DNA of 64,000 nucleotides, from positions 62,001 through 126,000 of the forward strand of contig JBJLGX010000001.1 of the NCBI GenBank assembly GCA_045564655.1, written 5' to 3'. This DNA is from UBA826 sp045564655 (GTDB lineage Bacteria > Chloroflexota > Dehalococcoidia > Lucifugimonadales > UBA826). The position numbers and the translations under genes were made by a program. Every line of letters begins with the position of its first letter. Position 1 is the first letter of the stretch. Positions 17,456-27,907 of the stretch are shown here, in pieces. Below the pieces are notes generated by a model. The model was not told where the DNA came from. It saw only the letters and a program-made list of their open reading frames with translations, and did not search any database.

Positions 17456-20326
17456 CTATTTTGCAAGGATATCTTTTAAATATTTACCTGTAAGAGAATC
17501 GTTATTTTGCGATATTTCTTCGGGAGTTCCAGTACAAAGTATTTCACCTCCTGAATTTCCGGCACCTGGCCCTAGATCTATTATCCAGTCGGCATTTTTT
17601 ATTAAATCTAAGTGATGTTCTATTAGTAGAACAGAATTACCAGAATCTACCAATCTATGTATAACTTTTAAAAGTTGATCGCAATCTTGGAATGAAAGTC
17701 CTGTAGTTGGTTCATCAAGTATATATAGTGTTTTGCCTGTAGATCTTTTTGAAAGTTCAGTTGCCAATTTTATTCTTTGGGCCTCTCCTCCACTTAACTG
17801 TGGAGCAGGTTGCCCTAATCTAATGTAACCCAAACCAACATCTTGTAAGGTTTGCAGCTTTCTTTTTATAGTTGGTATGTTTGAAAATAATTCTAAAGAT
17901 TCGGATACTGTCATTCCTAATATTTCAGATATATCATTTCCTCTGTAATATACCTCTAAGGCTTCACGGTTGTACCTGCCTCCTTTGCATTCTTCACAAG
18001 GAACTGTAACGTCCGGCAAAAATTGCATCTCAATAGTGATATACCCGTCTCCGGAACAGGCTTCACATCTTCCTCCCTTAACATTAAATGAGAAACGTCC
18101 TGCTTTATATCCTCTGCTTCTAGCTTCGGGAACCTGAGCAAATAGTTCGCGGATAGGGGTAAATGTTCCCGTATATGTAGCAGGATTACTTCTAGGAGTC
18201 CTTCCAATTGGAGACTGGTCTATATTCACAACTTTGTCAATATTTTCTAAGCCTTCAATAATTTTATATTTACCGGGTCTGTCTTTAGAACGATAAAAAT
18301 ATTGGGATAATCTTTTATATAGTATTTCATTGATAAGAGTACTTTTTCCTGATCCGGACACCCCTGTTACACAGACTAATATACCGAGTGGAATTTTGAC
18401 ATTCACATTTTTCAGATTGTTTTGTTCGGCACCTTGTATATGGAGATATTTGCCATTTGATTTGCGTCTTTCAGGTAACATAGGAATATTTTTATTTCCG
18501 GATAAATATTGTCCTGTTATTGATTTTGGGGAGGCCATTATCTTTTTGGGTGTCCCCGATGCAACAACGCGGCCTCCATTTTCTCCTGCACCAGGGCCTA
18601 TATCTATAATGTAATCAGCTGAACGCATTATTGCTTCATCATGCTCAACTATAAGTACGCTGTTTCCAACGTCCCTTAATCCTTTCAAGGTTGAAATTAA
18701 TAAATCATCATCAGCAGGATGTAGCCCTATAGAAGGCTCGTCACATACATAAAGAACCCCCATTAGTCCTGATCCTATTTGAGTTGCTAGACGTATTCTT
18801 TGGGATTCTCCACCGCTTAATGTGGACGCAGACCTGTTTAAGCTTAAATAATCTAACCCTATATTTAATAAAAATTCGAGCCTTGAAGTTATTTCACTTA
18901 ATATCTGAGATGCGATCGTTTGATCTCTCTCATTTAAAATGTCATTGTTTGATATGTTGTTTATCCAATTATAGGATTCCCTTACTGGTAATTCACAGAT
19001 TTCCATAACATTATGTGAATCAATTGTAACGGCAAGAGCTTCGGGTCTTAACCTGTAGCCTTTGCATTTTTCACATGGCAGAGAAGTCATGTATCTTTCT
19101 ATGTATTTCCGAACATTTTCTGACTCAGTTTCCCTATGTCTTCTTTCTAAATTTTTAACGACACCTTCAAATTTTGTAGACCATTTATTTTCACGACCTC
19201 GTTTGGTTCGGTATGTAATCTCTATTTTATCTTTTTTGTTTCCATAAAGAATAAGAGTTTTAATGTTTTCACTAAGTTCATTAATAGGGATATTAGGGTC
19301 AAAATTTTCTAACTCGGATAGTGCTATTAATTGTTTCATGTACCATGAGGATCTCGCTTTGTTAAATCTTCCACCGGCGTTAGCCCAAGGTTCTATAGCG
19401 CTTTCTAAAATAGATTTAGATTCGTCAGGTATAACTAATTCAGGATCTACGACTAGTTTAAACCCTAATCCTGTACAACTTTTACAAGCACCATGTGGAT
19501 TGTTAAAACTAAAAGTTCTAGGTTCTAATTCGCTAAAACTCACATCACAGTCAGGGCATGCAAAATTTTCAGAGAAAATTTTAGCTTCTTCATTAGGTAT
19601 GTCGATTTTTACAATACCGTTAGCTTGTTTTAAAGCAGCTTCAGTTGAATCCGTTAAACGTGTTTTATCCAGGCTAGGGCTAATTATTAACCTATCAACT
19701 ACGATTTCAATATCATGCCAGATAGTTTTATCTAATTCTATAGGATCATTTAAGTCTGTTGTTTCACCATCTATACGTACTCTGACAAAACCTGCACTTT
19801 TAGCATCTTCTATAACTTCTTTATGCTCCCCTTTTCGTCTTTGAACTACAGGGGCAAGTATTTGTATACGAGTTTTATTAGGAAGAGAGGATATGGAATC
19901 TACAATTTGCTGAACAGTTTGTTTTTCTACTAATTTTCCACATTGGTGACAGTGAGGTGTTCCAATTCTAGCGAACAATAGCCTTAAATAATCATATATT
20001 TCTGTAACAGTCCCTACAGTTGATCTTGGGTTTCGAGACACTCCTTTTTGATCTATTGATATTGCTGGAGATAATCCCTCAATGTAGTCAACATCAGGCT
20101 TGTCCATTCGACCTAGAAATTGTCGTGCATAAGCAGAAAGAGATTCCACATAACGTCGTTGGCCTTCTGCATATATTGTGTCAAATGCTAGAGAACTTTT
20201 TCCTGAACCTGAGACCCCGGTAACTACTACTAATTTATTGCGAGGTATTTCTACATCAATATTTTTTAGATTGTGTTCTCTGGCACCTTTGACTAGGATG
20301 TTTTTTATAGTAGGATGAGAATCCAT
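17456..20326 (-). CDS. uvrA: Excinuclease ABC subunit A
   Basis: 956 aa, full length. UvrA is the DNA-damage sensor of nucleotide excision repair. The two ABC modules are complete: Walker A GVSGSGKSSLAFDT at residues 37-50, a second GVSGSGKSTLINE near 640, and the signatures LSGGESQRIRLA and LSGGEAQRIKLA. Zinc-module cysteine pairs are visible at CPDC/CKSC and CEAC/CEEC. It is monocistronic by spacing and divergent from the aminotransferase gene across 133 bp. Confidence 0.98.
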   Translation of the reverse strand: MDSHPTIKNILVKGAREHNLKNIDVEIPRNKLVVVTGVSGSGKSSLAFDTIYAEGQRRYVESLSAYARQFLGRMDKPDVDYIEGLSPAISIDQKGVSRNPRSTVGTVTEIYDYLRLLFARIGTPHCHQCGKLVEKQTVQQIVDSISSLPNKTRIQILAPVVQRRKGEHKEVIEDAKSAGFVRVRIDGETTDLNDPIELDKTIWHDIEIVVDRLIISPSLDKTRLTDSTEAALKQANGIVKIDIPNEEAKIFSENFACPDCDVSFSELEPRTFSFNNPHGACKSCTGLGFKLVVDPELVIPDESKSILESAIEPWANAGGRFNKARSSWYMKQLIALSELENFDPNIPINELSENIKTLILYGNKKDKIEITYRTKRGRENKWSTKFEGVVKNLERRHRETESENVRKYIERYMTSLPCEKCKGYRLRPEALAVTIDSHNVMEICELPVRESYNWINNISNNDILNERDQTIASQILSEITSRLEFLLNIGLDYLSLNRSASTLSGGESQRIRLATQIGSGLMGVLYVCDEPSIGLHPADDDLLISTLKGLRDVGNSVLIVEHDEAIMRSADYIIDIGPGAGENGGRVVASGTPKKIMASPKSITGQYLSGNKNIPMLPERRKSNGKYLHIQGAEQNNLKNVNVKIPLGILVCVTGVSGSGKSTLINEILYKRLSQYFYRSKDRPGKYKIIEGLENIDKVVNIDQSPIGRTPRSNPATYTGTFTPIRELFAQVPEARSRGYKAGRFSFNVKGGRCEACSGDGYITIEMQFLPDVTVPCEECKGGRYNREALEVYYRGNDISEILGMTVSESLELFSNIPTIKRKLQTLQDVGLGYIRLGQPAPQLSGGEAQRIKLATELSKRSTGKTLYILDEPTTGLSFQDCDQLLKVIHRLVDSGNSVLLIEHHLDLIKNADWIIDLGPGAGNSGGEILCTGTPEEISQNNDSLTGKYLKDILAK

Positions 20327-20459
20327 AATGATTTAATTTGTATTATCCATGCGCTAAATTTGGCCTAGGTGATATTGTGATTATTATGAAATATTAATAC
20401 TATATAACACATTATATAGATATATATAGTAATTATTCAGATACTCATGGGAGTTTAAT

Positions 20460-21647
20460 GTGTCGTTAGATTTTAAAACAATTTATGCAGCTGATAAATT
20501 CACAGATCTTAGGGCGCCTCGCCCAAGAAGAGCTAAATATGATTTTGCTGTTGCTTATGCTGATCCTGGATCATTGCCTCATGCTGACATATTGGAATCT
20601 CTTGAGGAAGCATTAACTGAATATGGGTCAGAATTAGCTATATACACACATCTTCAAGGGAATACAAAACTCAGAGAATATTTGGTCGAAAGGCTATTGA
20701 AAAATAGAGATATTGATGTGAGTGTAGATGACATAATACTAGGGAATGGCTCTGCTGAGAATATTGATATGGTTTGCGATATATTATTAGATCCAAATGA
20801 TGTCGTTTTGACGGATCAATGGGTTTACGGCGGAACTCTTAAAACTCTTAAGAAGAAATTTGCAGATGTCAGAGGAATTGAATCAGATGAAGAAGGAATG
20901 CTACCTGAACTTCTAGAATATGAAATTAAAAAAGCAATTGATCAAGATAACAAACCTAAATTACTTTATTTGATACCCACATTTCAAAATCCTCAAGGGT
21001 TTACGATAACGTTAGCTAGAAGAAAAGAAATATTAAAAATAACTAATAAGTATGCTATCCCAATACTAGAAGACGATTGCTATGCAGATAATAGATACCA
21101 AGGGGATTCAGTCACGTCATTTTTTAATTTAGATTCTGAAGATAGTGTTATTTATGTTGGATCGTTTTCTAAAATTATTGGTCCTGGGATGGCATTGGGA
21201 TATATGACGGCTCCATCAACTGTGTTGGATAAAATAATGGGTGTTAAAAGAGGTCGGATTAGCGATTTCACTGCTATGGCAGTTGAAAGATATGCTAATA
21301 AATTTTTAGATACTCATATTGTGGAAATAAATCACATTCAGAAAATGAGAAGAGATGCTATGATTTCTGCATTAGGAGAGAATTTCGGGACTTCAGCTAA
21401 GTGGTCCAATCCAGATGGAGGCTTGTATATTTGGGTAGAATTTCCAGAAGGAACTGACGTACAAGCATTGGTTAGTAAATCTTTAGATCAAATTAATGTA
21501 GGATTTCATCCTGGAACAGATTATTCTCCTGATCCAACTAAAGGACATAATTTTATGAGATTATGCTATGGATATAATGATACGGAAGATATATCTGTAG
21601 GGATATCTAAATTGGCAGAATTTCTTTCTAAAGAAGAAATTCTATAG
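20460..21647 (+). CDS. PLP-dependent aminotransferase, class I/II
   Basis: 395 aa. Fold-type I aminotransferase related to the LysN/ARO8/MocR group. Visible are the Asn-Pro block PTFQNPQGFT, the Asp of LEDDCYADNRY that holds the PLP nitrogen, and the Schiff-base Lys in YVGSFSKIIGPGMALGY. The start is GTG at 20460, with GGGAG 6 nt upstream; an overlapping ATG at 20458 is in another frame with an early stop. Amino donor and acceptor are not decided by the sequence (2-aminoadipate or an aromatic or branched amino acid are possible). It converges with the GH32 gene. Confidence 0.92.
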   Translation: MSLDFKTIYAADKFTDLRAPRPRRAKYDFAVAYADPGSLPHADILESLEEALTEYGSELAIYTHLQGNTKLREYLVERLLKNRDIDVSVDDIILGNGSAENIDMVCDILLDPNDVVLTDQWVYGGTLKTLKKKFADVRGIESDEEGMLPELLEYEIKKAIDQDNKPKLLYLIPTFQNPQGFTITLARRKEILKITNKYAIPILEDDCYADNRYQGDSVTSFFNLDSEDSVIYVGSFSKIIGPGMALGYMTAPSTVLDKIMGVKRGRISDFTAMAVERYANKFLDTHIVEINHIQKMRRDAMISALGENFGTSAKWSNPDGGLYIWVEFPEGTDVQALVSKSLDQINVGFHPGTDYSPDPTKGHNFMRLCYGYNDTEDISVGISKLAEFLSKEEIL

Positions 21648-21652
21648 TTGAT

Positions 21653-23269
21653 TTAGTATATAGATCTCATTTTCCAGCTCGTTAAGCTTAATATTTTTGA
21701 AGTCTCACCTTGTGATTTGAATGATATTCCTGTGCTATCTTTTCTCGAAGGATATATTCTCATTGCTATGCATTGTTTGTTATTAACAAAAACCTCCAAA
21801 ACACTTTTATCAATAAATACCCGAAGTTCTAAATCTTCTTTTGGTTCTAAGTAGACTGGGGCACTTTCTGGGGGTCTAGACAATGTGTCTGGTGATAAGG
21901 ATGATTGAGATGAGTCTATTGATATTATTCCGTCGGAAGCATCCATTCGTTTTTGGGTATCCCAATTATCATACCTCTCCCAATTTCTGTAACCTCTATT
22001 AGCAAAGAAACATACTCTTGTAAATTCTTCTTTTCTGGGTGATTTTAATACATTAAGTTCAATCATTGGTGCAGAATTAATATCAATTTGTGCAATTATT
22101 TCAAGGCAATTCCCGTTAATTTCATCGAAACAAATTTCTTCATTTGCAGGTAATATAATGTCATTTTTACTAATTGGATTATATCTAAGGGACTCTATAT
22201 CTCCAGCGGGTTCTATTTTAATCATATCTTTTTCTATATTGTTATTGCCTAAAATACTTATGCGACGTGGAAGAGTCATAATTTGATCCCAACTAGCAGG
22301 GTTAACTCTTTCCACCTTAGTTTTTTTTGCTGAATTCATATTGAAAATTGTTACAATACCTCCTTTCCCGTCTGGGGTAGCTGATGGGGCATGGACACCC
22401 CCGGGAAAAGCGGATCCGAAATTAAATTTGTGATGTGATGTGACCGAAAATCTCCTTTCATTTTTATTGTAATCACCAATCAAACTTTGCCCGCCACTCA
22501 TATGACTAAAAAAAAGTAGTATATGTCTATTCCCTATTGGCCAGAAATATGGGCAAGCTCCATCATCACCGATGATTGTGAATTGGTCTCCTTCAATAAA
22601 TGGATGTAAATATTTCCAGGATTTCAGATCTTTTGATTCAAATAAAAAATTGGCTCTTTTCCTTCTCCCAGAAGTTTTATGAGGTAAAGTCCCTCCAGAG
22701 AGGGCATAATAAACACCTTCATCTTTCCATATACAAGGATCAAAAACTGAGTAAGGTAAAGTGGGTTCACCAGACTTAGAGATTGGGATTACTGCTTTTT
22801 CTGTGATTTTTTCCCATTGTAGTAATAATGGATCACTCGAAGTTGCTATCATATTGCCTTCTTCTGTACCATGATACATTGCAATAACTCTATTTTCTTC
22901 GACTAATGTAGATCCAGAGAAGCAAGCTTTTTCAGGACTTGGATATATTGCATAAGGCAAATCTTTCCAATGAATTAAATTTTCACTAACAGCATGCCCC
23001 CAATGTTGCCTTGGATCTTCCGGAGGATATGCTTGATAAAAAAGATGCCACATCCCGTTCCAATAACATAAACCATTAGGGTCATTCATTGTACTTTCAG
23101 GGCTTACAAAATGATAATTTGGTCTATATGGATCTTGATGGGAATTATTTCGTGACTCAGAAAAACGTGCAATTAATTCGTTTGATTCCAGTTGGAGTTC
23201 TTGAGTTACTACATCGTTACTAAATTCAAACTTTGGAACATTGGATATATTATTTTTATTAGATTTCAT
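21653..23269 (-). CDS. GH32-family glycoside hydrolase-like protein with altered catalytic motifs
   Basis: 538 aa. The five-bladed GH32 domain begins with the nucleophile motif MNDPNG (Asp63) and has WGHAVSENLIHW and CFSGS blocks. The C-terminal beta-sandwich is recognisable by DKSVLEVFVNN and RIYPSR. GH32 enzymes hydrolyse fructans or sucrose. Two family motifs differ: the RDP motif reads FDP (residues 177-179), and the EC motif carrying the acid/base Glu reads GAC (237-239), with no Glu at that position. It may use another acid or have another substrate. No signal peptide is seen. It stands alone, without sugar transport genes. Confidence 0.82.
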   Translation of the reverse strand: MKSNKNNISNVPKFEFSNDVVTQELQLESNELIARFSESRNNSHQDPYRPNYHFVSPESTMNDPNGLCYWNGMWHLFYQAYPPEDPRQHWGHAVSENLIHWKDLPYAIYPSPEKACFSGSTLVEENRVIAMYHGTEEGNMIATSSDPLLLQWEKITEKAVIPISKSGEPTLPYSVFDPCIWKDEGVYYALSGGTLPHKTSGRRKRANFLFESKDLKSWKYLHPFIEGDQFTIIGDDGACPYFWPIGNRHILLFFSHMSGGQSLIGDYNKNERRFSVTSHHKFNFGSAFPGGVHAPSATPDGKGGIVTIFNMNSAKKTKVERVNPASWDQIMTLPRRISILGNNNIEKDMIKIEPAGDIESLRYNPISKNDIILPANEEICFDEINGNCLEIIAQIDINSAPMIELNVLKSPRKEEFTRVCFFANRGYRNWERYDNWDTQKRMDASDGIISIDSSQSSLSPDTLSRPPESAPVYLEPKEDLELRVFIDKSVLEVFVNNKQCIAMRIYPSRKDSTGISFKSQGETSKILSLTSWKMRSIY

Positions 23270-23440
23270 AATGTTTACAGTTTTAACTAATCAATCTTTT
23301 AATGGGAATCACCGGCTTTTTTCAAGATATGTTAATCATAAATTTGGGATTTCAATTCGCTTGAATCATATCATCTTCGTTTCGGCAAAATCATTAAATA
23401 GCAGTTAATTTATTTTGAAAAAATAAATTCTATGGCCAAC

Positions 23441-24094
23441 TTAATTACGGCCATATTGCATGGTCATTTTAGTATTTAATTTCTTACTTAAATCTACTAT
23501 TTCGGTGTTTAAATAACTTAAGCTATTTTCTATCCTTTTTTTTGAAGAGTTGATTTCTAAGAAATGCTGTTTTTCAGTAAGTTTTAAATTTAATAATTGA
23601 GGAATTAAATAAGATAGTTTCACTTGGTCATTTGGAATAGGGGGGGTTTTTTTCCATTCGCCCTGAATGTTTAATAAATAATTAATGTAGTTTTGAAACG
23701 ATAATTTGGCTCGTTCTAATTCATTATTCTCTAACATTACTTCTTCACTGGATTTTTCAGTTGTTATTATTTCAGCTACAGTGTAGGGGGTTTCTGTCAC
23801 TATTTTTTGAATCTGAAATTTTTCTACACCTTCTAGTATTAAGTAATATTCATCAGAATCAGTTTTTTCTGACGATTTAATTTCAGCGATTGTGCCGACA
23901 TCATATGTTTTAGCTGGTCCTCCTACTTCATCCCCTGATTTTATTAGAGATATTCCTATTTTAGAATCATTACTTAAAGAGTCGTGTAACATTTGCTTAT
24001 ATCGATCTTCAAATATCCGCAACGGGATTGTTTCAAATGGAAATAAAACTATATTTAATGGAAATATTGGTAATGTACGCATATGTGACATCAT
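23441..24094 (-). CDS. Lon N-terminal (LAN) domain protein
   Basis: 217 aa. The N-terminus RTLPIFPLNIVLFPFETIPLRIFEDRYKQM is the start of the Lon substrate-binding domain (PF02190) (20-residue limit respected here by splitting: RTLPIFPLN, then LFPFE, then LRIFEDRY). The remainder follows the stand-alone form of the domain, with a helical C-terminus and no AAA or protease domain. Stand-alone LAN proteins are common but poorly characterised and are thought to bind peptides. The ATG at 24082 (Met5) is an alternative start; no Shine-Dalgarno supports either. Confidence 0.85.
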   Translation of the reverse strand: MMSHMRTLPIFPLNIVLFPFETIPLRIFEDRYKQMLHDSLSNDSKIGISLIKSGDEVGGPAKTYDVGTIAEIKSSEKTDSDEYYLILEGVEKFQIQKIVTETPYTVAEIITTEKSSEEVMLENNELERAKLSFQNYINYLLNIQGEWKKTPPIPNDQVKLSYLIPQLLNLKLTEKQHFLEINSSKKRIENSLSYLNTEIVDLSKKLNTKMTMQYGRN

Positions 24095-24131
24095 AGTAAT
24101 TAGTTGTGGATTATTATTGTTTCAATAAGGG

Positions 24132-24137
24132 TATAAT
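24132..24137 (+). promoter_or_regulatory. Possible -10 element for the xdhC-like gene
   Basis: TATAAT lies 62 bp before the ATG at 24199, in the 104-bp divergent gap. A convincing -35 at 16-18 bp is not evident, so this is a tentative assignment. A good Shine-Dalgarno (AAGGAG) precedes the ATG. Confidence 0.3.
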
Positions 24138-24198
24138 AAGTAATAATTAAATGTATTTGAGATAATTATACTAGATAAATCTCAAGGAGTGCTTCTTA

Positions 24199-25332
24199 AT
24201 GAAAGATGTTTTTCAAGAAACTATTAAAAGGCTAGATAATGATGAACCGGTTGTTATTGCAACAGTAATTCGTACTAAAGGTTCCACCCCTCAGAAACCT
24301 GGCGCTAAGTTACTTATTAAACAAGACGGTTCAGGTACAGGAACTTTAGGGGGAGGTTGTGTTGAAGGAGATATATGGTTTGCGGCTAAACAGTTGATGG
24401 ATCAGAAAGGTTCGGTCGAATATAGAGAATATGAATTAAATGAAGAATTAGCGGCAGAAGATGGATTGGTTTGCGGCGGGACAATGTATTTTTTAATTGA
24501 TCCTGTTTATAAACCTCAAGATTATTTACCTTATGCTAATGAGATTAACGAAGCTTATCAAGGAAACGGATCGGTTGCACTAGCTACTGTTACAAAATCT
24601 GATAAATCTAATAATTCTAAAATTGGAGATAAGATCCTTATACGAGATGATGGTACAACCGATGGAACATTGGGGAATGATATATTAGATAAAGACGCTA
24701 AAGATCGGGCTAAAGTATTAATGCCTTATGGTAGGAATGAATATGTTGTTCTTGATTCAGGTGGGGAATACTTTATAGAAGCTTATACTACTCCACCTCA
24801 ATTAATAATATGTGGAGGAGGCCATATTTCTCGTGCTTTATCGTATTTGGCTAAACCTTTAGGGTTTAAGCTTTTCATAACTGATGATAGGGAAGAGTTT
24901 GTAGATCCAGAAAGATTTCCGGAAGCAGATATTCTTATGCCATTGAAACCTGAAGAAGCACTAATGGAACTTCCAATTAATACTAATTCTTTTATAGTGA
25001 TAGCAACACGCGGCCATAGATATGATAATACTGCGTTATTAGCTGCAGCTAATACTTCTGCAGGATATGTTGGGTTATTAGGGAGTAAGCGTAAAACCAT
25101 TTTGATTTATGAAGATCTAATAGATTCTGGTCTTGACATGGAAAGAGTGCGCTCTATAAGGGCTCCTATTGGCCTTGATATTACTGCTAGAACTCCAGAA
25201 GAAATAGCTATAAGTATTATGGCTGAAATATTGATGTTTAGATTAGGGGGTTCAGGATTGCCCATGAAATTAGAAGACTTTCATATAGATAGAATCAGTA
25301 AAAAAATAGAAGAACGTAAAATATTAACTTAG
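24199..25332 (+). CDS. XdhC/CoxI family molybdenum hydroxylase maturation protein
   Basis: 377 aa with AAGGAG upstream of the ATG. The N-terminal XdhC/CoxI domain has the typical GTLGGGCVEGD, and the C-terminal Rossmann domain starts LIICGGGHISRAL. The end has GHRYDN and GYVGLLGSKRK, both conserved in the family. XdhC proteins bind the molybdenum cofactor, protect its sulfurated form and insert it into xanthine dehydrogenase-type enzymes. The likely client is the hydroxylase at 13666-17332. It is followed 22 nt later by a MocA-like gene, so the two form an accessory operon. Confidence 0.93.
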   Translation: MKDVFQETIKRLDNDEPVVIATVIRTKGSTPQKPGAKLLIKQDGSGTGTLGGGCVEGDIWFAAKQLMDQKGSVEYREYELNEELAAEDGLVCGGTMYFLIDPVYKPQDYLPYANEINEAYQGNGSVALATVTKSDKSNNSKIGDKILIRDDGTTDGTLGNDILDKDAKDRAKVLMPYGRNEYVVLDSGGEYFIEAYTTPPQLIICGGGHISRALSYLAKPLGFKLFITDDREEFVDPERFPEADILMPLKPEEALMELPINTNSFIVIATRGHRYDNTALLAAANTSAGYVGLLGSKRKTILIYEDLIDSGLDMERVRSIRAPIGLDITARTPEEIAISIMAEILMFRLGGSGLPMKLEDFHIDRISKKIEERKILT

Positions 25333-25354
25333 TCGAATGAAGTACTGATTTGGC

Positions 25355-25909
25355 ATGTATACAGCAATTTTAACTGCCGCAGGATATTCTAGCCGTATGG
25401 GTAATATGAAAGCCTTATTACCTTGGCATGGGACATCTTTGATTTTGCATCAAATTTCTATACTTAAATCTGCAGGATGTGAAGAAATAGTAGTTGTAGT
25501 AGGCCATCGTGCCTCTGATATTGAAAATGAATTAGAATCTCGGGATGTTGTTATTGCTAGAAATAATTCTTACCAAACAGGAAGAACATCATCTATTAAG
25601 ATTGGAGTTCTAACAGCATCTAATAATTCTGAAGCTTATGTCTTATTGGGAGTTGATCAACCAAGGACAACGGAAATAGTTTCAAAAATGCTGACTAGTC
25701 ATAAATCTAAAAACTCTCTAATCTCATCGCCTAGATTTAAAGATAAAGGAGGACATCCCATTATATTGTCAGCGACTATGAAAAATGAATTATTGGATAT
25801 ATCAGAAAACACTCAAGGGTTAAGGCAAATTTTTGAAAAGTACAGAGGTGATTTCAATGAAGTTATTTTCAATGATCCTCTGGTCAGACTAGATATTAAT
25901 ACATTATGA
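25355..25909 (+). CDS. MocA/MobA-like nucleotidyltransferase
   Basis: 184 aa. The N-terminal ILTAAGYSSRMGNMKALLPW is the nucleotide-binding loop of the MobA-like NTP transferase family, with the Lys of the signature present. GVDQPRTT and KGGHPI follow as in MocA. MocA attaches CMP to molybdopterin to form the cytosine dinucleotide cofactor used by xanthine dehydrogenase-family enzymes. Its place right after the XdhC gene supports this over MobA (GMP) or IspD-type activity. Confidence 0.88.
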   Translation: MYTAILTAAGYSSRMGNMKALLPWHGTSLILHQISILKSAGCEEIVVVVGHRASDIENELESRDVVIARNNSYQTGRTSSIKIGVLTASNNSEAYVLLGVDQPRTTEIVSKMLTSHKSKNSLISSPRFKDKGGHPIILSATMKNELLDISENTQGLRQIFEKYRGDFNEVIFNDPLVRLDINTL

Positions 25910-25946
25910 AGAATATGAAGAGGCAATAATTAAATACGGTAAGTAA

Positions 25947-27821
25947 TTAATTTATTCCCCAATTTTTTACAGCTTCATCTAGTTTGCCCGATACTTCCTT
26001 ATATCTTTTCCCTAGTTCAGTTATTTTATCTACATTGCTACTTTTTGATGCCAGCTCGATTTCATGTTCTATAAACTTCAAATCGGACTCTAATGACTCG
26101 ATTAATTCATCTGTTATTTTTAAGTCAGATTTTTGGGATTTAGATGAAGTCTTTTTATTTTTAGGATGAACAGAGTTGTTTTATGTGTAGTATTAATTTT
26201 AGTAGTTTGCGCCCCTTTAATTTCATTTTGAGAAAGCCATTCTGAATAAGTGCCTTCAAATTGAGATATATTTGAGCCATTAATAACCCAAATATTTTCT
26301 GCAAGTAATGATATTAAATGTCTATCATGAGATACGAATATTGTAGTCCCTTCAAATTCTGACAGCATAATTTCTAAAGCTTCTCTGCTCGGTATATCTA
26401 GGTGTGTTGTGGGTTCATCTAAAACCAGAACATTTGGAGATGTTATTAGTAGACGTGCTAATTCTAACCTTCCACGCTCTCCACCGCTCAAAGATTTAAC
26501 CTGATTGAAAATTTCATCTTTTACAAACAGGAATTTTGCTAAAAAATTTCTAGCCTCTCCCATATCTAGGTTTTTAATCTCCAGTAATGCTTCTAATACC
26601 GTAAAATCATCAGGAATATTATCGGCCCCTTGCCTAAAGTATCCAATAGAAACGTTGTGTCCAGTATGCACATTACCTGATATTGGATTTATGTCACCTA
26701 TAATAGTTTTAATAAGTGTTGTTTTGCCTTCTCCGTTGTTTCCAATAATTGCAGTAGTAGTTTCTTTCATTATTTGACAATCAGGTACACTGAATAATTC
26801 TGTTTTTATTCCATTAGTTTCATAGCCTACACTCAAAGACTCTGTTCTTAAAACTATTTCACCTGTTCTTGTTACATTTGACCCAGATATTTTTATATGT
26901 TTATCTTTTATAGGTTCAGATAATTTATCAATTTTAGATAGTTTTTAGCTCTTCCTCTAGCTTCTTTGGATCTTTGACCAGCATGATATCTAGCTATGAA
27001 ATCTTCAGTTTTCTTTATATAAACTTGTTGTTTTTCATATTCTTTCGCTAATCTTTTTTCTTCTTCTAGTTTTAAAATTTTATATTGAGAGTAATTCCCT
27101 TTATATGATTGTAAATTCCCTTTATCTATTTCCCATATATACTTTGCTACTTTATCAAGGAAATATCTGTCGTGAGAGACGATTATGAAAGAATTTGAGA
27201 AATGGGATAAAAATGTTTCTAGCCAATTTAACCCTTTAAAATCGAGATAATTTGTAGGTTCGTCTAGAATTAATAAGTCAGGTTCAGTTAACAGTGCTTT
27301 CGCAAGAGCTGCCCTAGTTCTTTCTCCACCACTAGCTTTTTTTATAGGGGTATTTAGTAATTCTTTGGAAAGACCTAATCCGGAAATTACTTTGTCCATA
27401 GTATTTTTGTAAGTATATCCACCAGATGACTCATATTTATCTAACAAATTAGCATATTGTATTTCGGCTTGTTTTCTTTGGCTATCGTTGGTGTTTTGTA
27501 TTTGGGTAGCACTTTCTTGCATTTGTTTTTCTATATCTAAAATGTTTTTAAACGCACCTTCTATTTGGTTTTTTATCGTCCATTTCCAGATTGGAGTGAT
27601 GTTTGAGGTACATATCCAATTTTTGTGGTATCAGACTTAAATATTTCCCCTTCATCGTAGTCTTGATCGCCCATTAAAACTTTTAGAAATGATGTTTTTC
27701 CACTACCATTTGGTCCTACAATTCCGATATGAGATTTTTCTGTAACTTCAAACGTAACATTAGAAAAAATTTCAATGTCTGAGTAGTAAAGACTAAGTTG
27801 TGATCCTGCTATTAATGCCAT
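25947..27821 (-). pseudogene. ABC-F family ATPase (Uup/YdiF type), at least three frame breaks
   Basis: Three overlapping-frame pieces make one protein of about 624 aa. The first (27573-27821) has the Walker A GPNGSGKTSFLK. The second (26908-27522) has the signature SGGERTRAALA, the Walker B LLILDEPTNYLD and the ABC-F linker. The third (26120-26836) has the second Walker A GNNGEGKTTLIK, SGGERGRLELA and LVLDEPTTHLD. Continuing in the next frame to a stop at 25947 gives the C-terminal coiled coil. Breaks lie near 27578, 26943 and 26170, the middle one in an A-run. All catalytic motifs are intact, so sequence error is more likely than decay. ABC-F proteins act on the ribosome rather than as transporters. 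Confidence 0.85.
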
Positions 27822-27907
27822 GTCGGTAATTATTTTATTTCTATAAGCAAGTTATAAATTTTTCATATAATATGAGTGTAATTAGTTTTTTATATACGAG
27901 GGTTTTT

